NCBI GenBank assembly: GCA_023486985.1
Contig: JAMDEM010000119.1
Span: 1-6,231 of the forward strand
Length of the DNA: 6,231 nt
Direction of reading: 5' to 3'
Origin: Bacillota bacterium
Lineage (GTDB): Bacteria; Vulcanimicrobiota; JAMDEM01
Shown: one piece after another, positions 5,099 to 6,231 of the stretch
How the letters are laid out: every line of letters begins with the position of its first letter
Numbering within the stretch: position 1 is the stretch's first letter
The notes under the pieces: generated by a model
Database searches by the model: none
The model's input: only the letters and a program-made list of their open reading frames with translations
What the model was told of the DNA's origin: nothing
Made by a program: the position numbers and the translations under genes

Positions 5099-6076
5099 AT
5101 GAAAGAAGAAATTTTTGTTGTAGGCATAGACCTTGGCGGAAGCCATGTGACGGCCGCCTGTTTTGAAAGACAGGGCAGGATTCATAATAAAGTTTTTCAT
5201 GATATAAACCCCCTGGAGCCGCCTTCAGAAATTTTAAATAACGGTATTGTTCCCGCCGTTGAAAAGGTAATAAAGGAATCAGGACTGGATTCTTCAAAGA
5301 TTGTGGGAATAGGAATGGGACTCCCCGGCACTCTTGACAGCAATCTTGGAATCTGTCTTTTTTCTCCCAACCTTAAGTGGCGGAATGTTCCGGTTAAGAA
5401 GCCTCTTGAAAAAGCCCTTAATCTGCCTGTTTTTATTTTAAATGATGTTAGGTCAGCCACGCTGGGGGAGAAATATTTCGGCGCCGGGCGCGGCTTTGAA
5501 CATTTTGTCTGCATGGCTATCGGGACCGGAATCGGAGGCGGCATTGTTGCCAACGGGAAGCTTGTTCTCGGCGGATGTGAAGGGGCGGGAGAGATAGGGC
5601 ATATAACCATTATGCCTGACGGACCTTTGTGCAATTGCGGCAATTACGGATGCATGGAAGCTCTTGCCTCTGGTCCCAATATAGCAAGGCGCGCAAGAGA
5701 GGCTTTACTTAAAGGCGAGGAAAGCATAATGAAACATATGGTGAAAAACCTTGAAGAAATAAGTGCGGAAACTGTAAACCTGGCGGCAGAAAAAAATGAT
5801 TCCCTGGCTTTGAGAATATGGGAAGAAACTGGAAGATTTCTGGGGCTGGGTGTCTCAATGATAATAACGGCTCTTAATCCTCAGAGGATAATTGTAGGCG
5901 GAAGGGTTGCCCAGGCAGGAGAGCTTATATTTAAGCCCATGAGAGAAGAAATCAAAAAAAGGGTAAAGATGATTGCGGGGGATTATACCGGAATTGTACC
6001 TGCTCATTTCAAGGAGGATGCAGGAGTTGCAGGAGCCGCCGCCCTTGTCCTGGAAAAACTTGGATTGATAAGTTAA
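5099..6076 (+). CDS. glcK: ROK-family glucokinase
   Basis: This 325-residue protein should phosphorylate glucose with ATP to glucose 6-phosphate in the cytoplasm (EC 2.7.1.2). Visible features: the phosphate-1 loop GIDLGGSH (9-16), GMGLPGTLD (72-80), the catalytic Asp116 in LNDVRSATLGE, and the glycine-rich GTGIGGGIV (142-150). The sugar-contacting GEIGH follows (164-168), then the ROK zinc site His168 with C-x-C-G-x-x-G-C (Cys178, Cys180, Cys185). The length is typical and there is no N-terminal DNA-binding domain, so it is a kinase rather than a ROK repressor. The common NDAN motif reads NDVR here; the catalytic Asp is kept. It begins 3 bases after the isomerase stop, placing glucose phosphorylation and isomerisation in one transcription unit. 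Glucose is the likeliest substrate, but other hexoses such as mannose or N-acetylhexosamines cannot be excluded from sequence. Confidence 0.9.
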   Translation: MKEEIFVVGIDLGGSHVTAACFERQGRIHNKVFHDINPLEPPSEILNNGIVPAVEKVIKESGLDSSKIVGIGMGLPGTLDSNLGICLFSPNLKWRNVPVKKPLEKALNLPVFILNDVRSATLGEKYFGAGRGFEHFVCMAIGTGIGGGIVANGKLVLGGCEGAGEIGHITIMPDGPLCNCGNYGCMEALASGPNIARRAREALLKGEESIMKHMVKNLEEISAETVNLAAEKNDSLALRIWEETGRFLGLGVSMIITALNPQRIIVGGRVAQAGELIFKPMREEIKKRVKMIAGDYTGIVPAHFKEDAGVAGAAALVLEKLGLIS

Positions 6077-6099
6077 ACAGGTCTATAATAATTAAATAT

Positions 6100-6124
6100 A
6101 AAAGTAAAGTTTTTTGCACTTTTT
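6100..6124 (+). terminator. Weak candidate terminator after the glucokinase
   Basis: AAAAGT (6100-6105) can pair with ACTTTT (6118-6123), or AAAGT (6106-6110) with ACTTT (6118-6122), with T-runs in the loop and just after. The stems are short and AT-rich, so an efficient Rho-independent terminator is doubtful, but it is the only T-rich hairpin close to the stop codon. Confidence 0.25.
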
Positions 6125-6220
6125 CTCTCCACTTTGGGGAGTAAATTATCTCCCCTCTTTGTTAAGAGGGGCAGGGGGAGTTAATCATATCCCTCTTCCC
6201 TGCGGGGGGGGGAGAAAGAG
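6125..6220. repeat. GC-rich palindrome cluster downstream of the glucokinase
   Basis: Three palindromes follow one another. CTCTCC/GGGGAG (6125-6130 with 6136-6141) includes one G-T pair. CCCCTCTT/AAGAGGGG (6152-6159 with 6164-6171) is a perfect 8-bp stem with a TGTT loop. CTCTT/AAGAG (6193-6197 with 6216-6220) encloses a run of nine G (6204-6212). None is followed by a T-run, so they are not standard terminators. From memory, CCCCTCTT...AAGAGGGG with nearby AGGGGGAG looks like a dispersed intergenic repeat common in environmental genomes. Confidence 0.55.
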
Positions 6221-6231
6221 CCATGATAAAA

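Noticed and set aside
4584..5643. Minus-strand frames opposite the isomerase and glucokinase
   Set aside because: They are antisense shadows of two strongly supported enzyme genes, with no motifs of their own.

Overview
This window most likely comes from an uncultured bacterium of intermediate base composition. It carries four densely packed bacterial genes with ordinary Shine-Dalgarno sites, and hairpin-rich repeats like those often seen in environmental candidate-phylum genomes. A phylum cannot be fixed from the sequence; an Omnitrophota-like or similar lineage is only a guess.

Layout. The left half (1-3523) is read on the minus strand. Transcription enters at an ABC transporter ATPase of the MalK/UgpC/MsmX type (2345-3523, TTG start). 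After 34 bases it continues into a large membrane protein that runs off the left edge (1-2310, 770 residues visible). That protein has six predicted membrane segments with a PilS-like 'TGG-x-x-SPF' signature, then about 500 residues of nearly unbroken coiled coil containing four tandem 34-residue repeats, then the beginning of a GAF domain. Its output domain lies outside the window. The right half (4028-6076) is read on the plus strand. It holds a bifunctional phosphoglucose/phosphomannose isomerase and, 3 bases later, a ROK-family glucokinase.

The two gene pairs diverge from a gene-free stretch of about 500 bases (3524-4027). Its right part (about 3728-3993) is a cluster of nested inverted repeats that looks like one or more small non-coding mobile or palindromic elements. 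A second, shorter cluster of GC-rich palindromes follows the glucokinase (6125-6220).

How the genes fit together. The glucokinase makes glucose 6-phosphate, the isomerase converts it to fructose 6-phosphate (and can handle mannose 6-phosphate), and the ABC ATPase would power uptake of sugars or oligosaccharides, so the locus reads as sugar import and entry into glycolysis. No permease or binding protein is visible, so the ATPase is an orphan here and may serve several transporters. The giant coiled-coil GAF membrane protein is the least ordinary gene. Its coupling to sugar uptake rests only on its position in the same apparent transcription unit. I see no CRISPR array, tRNA, rRNA or recognisable transposase.
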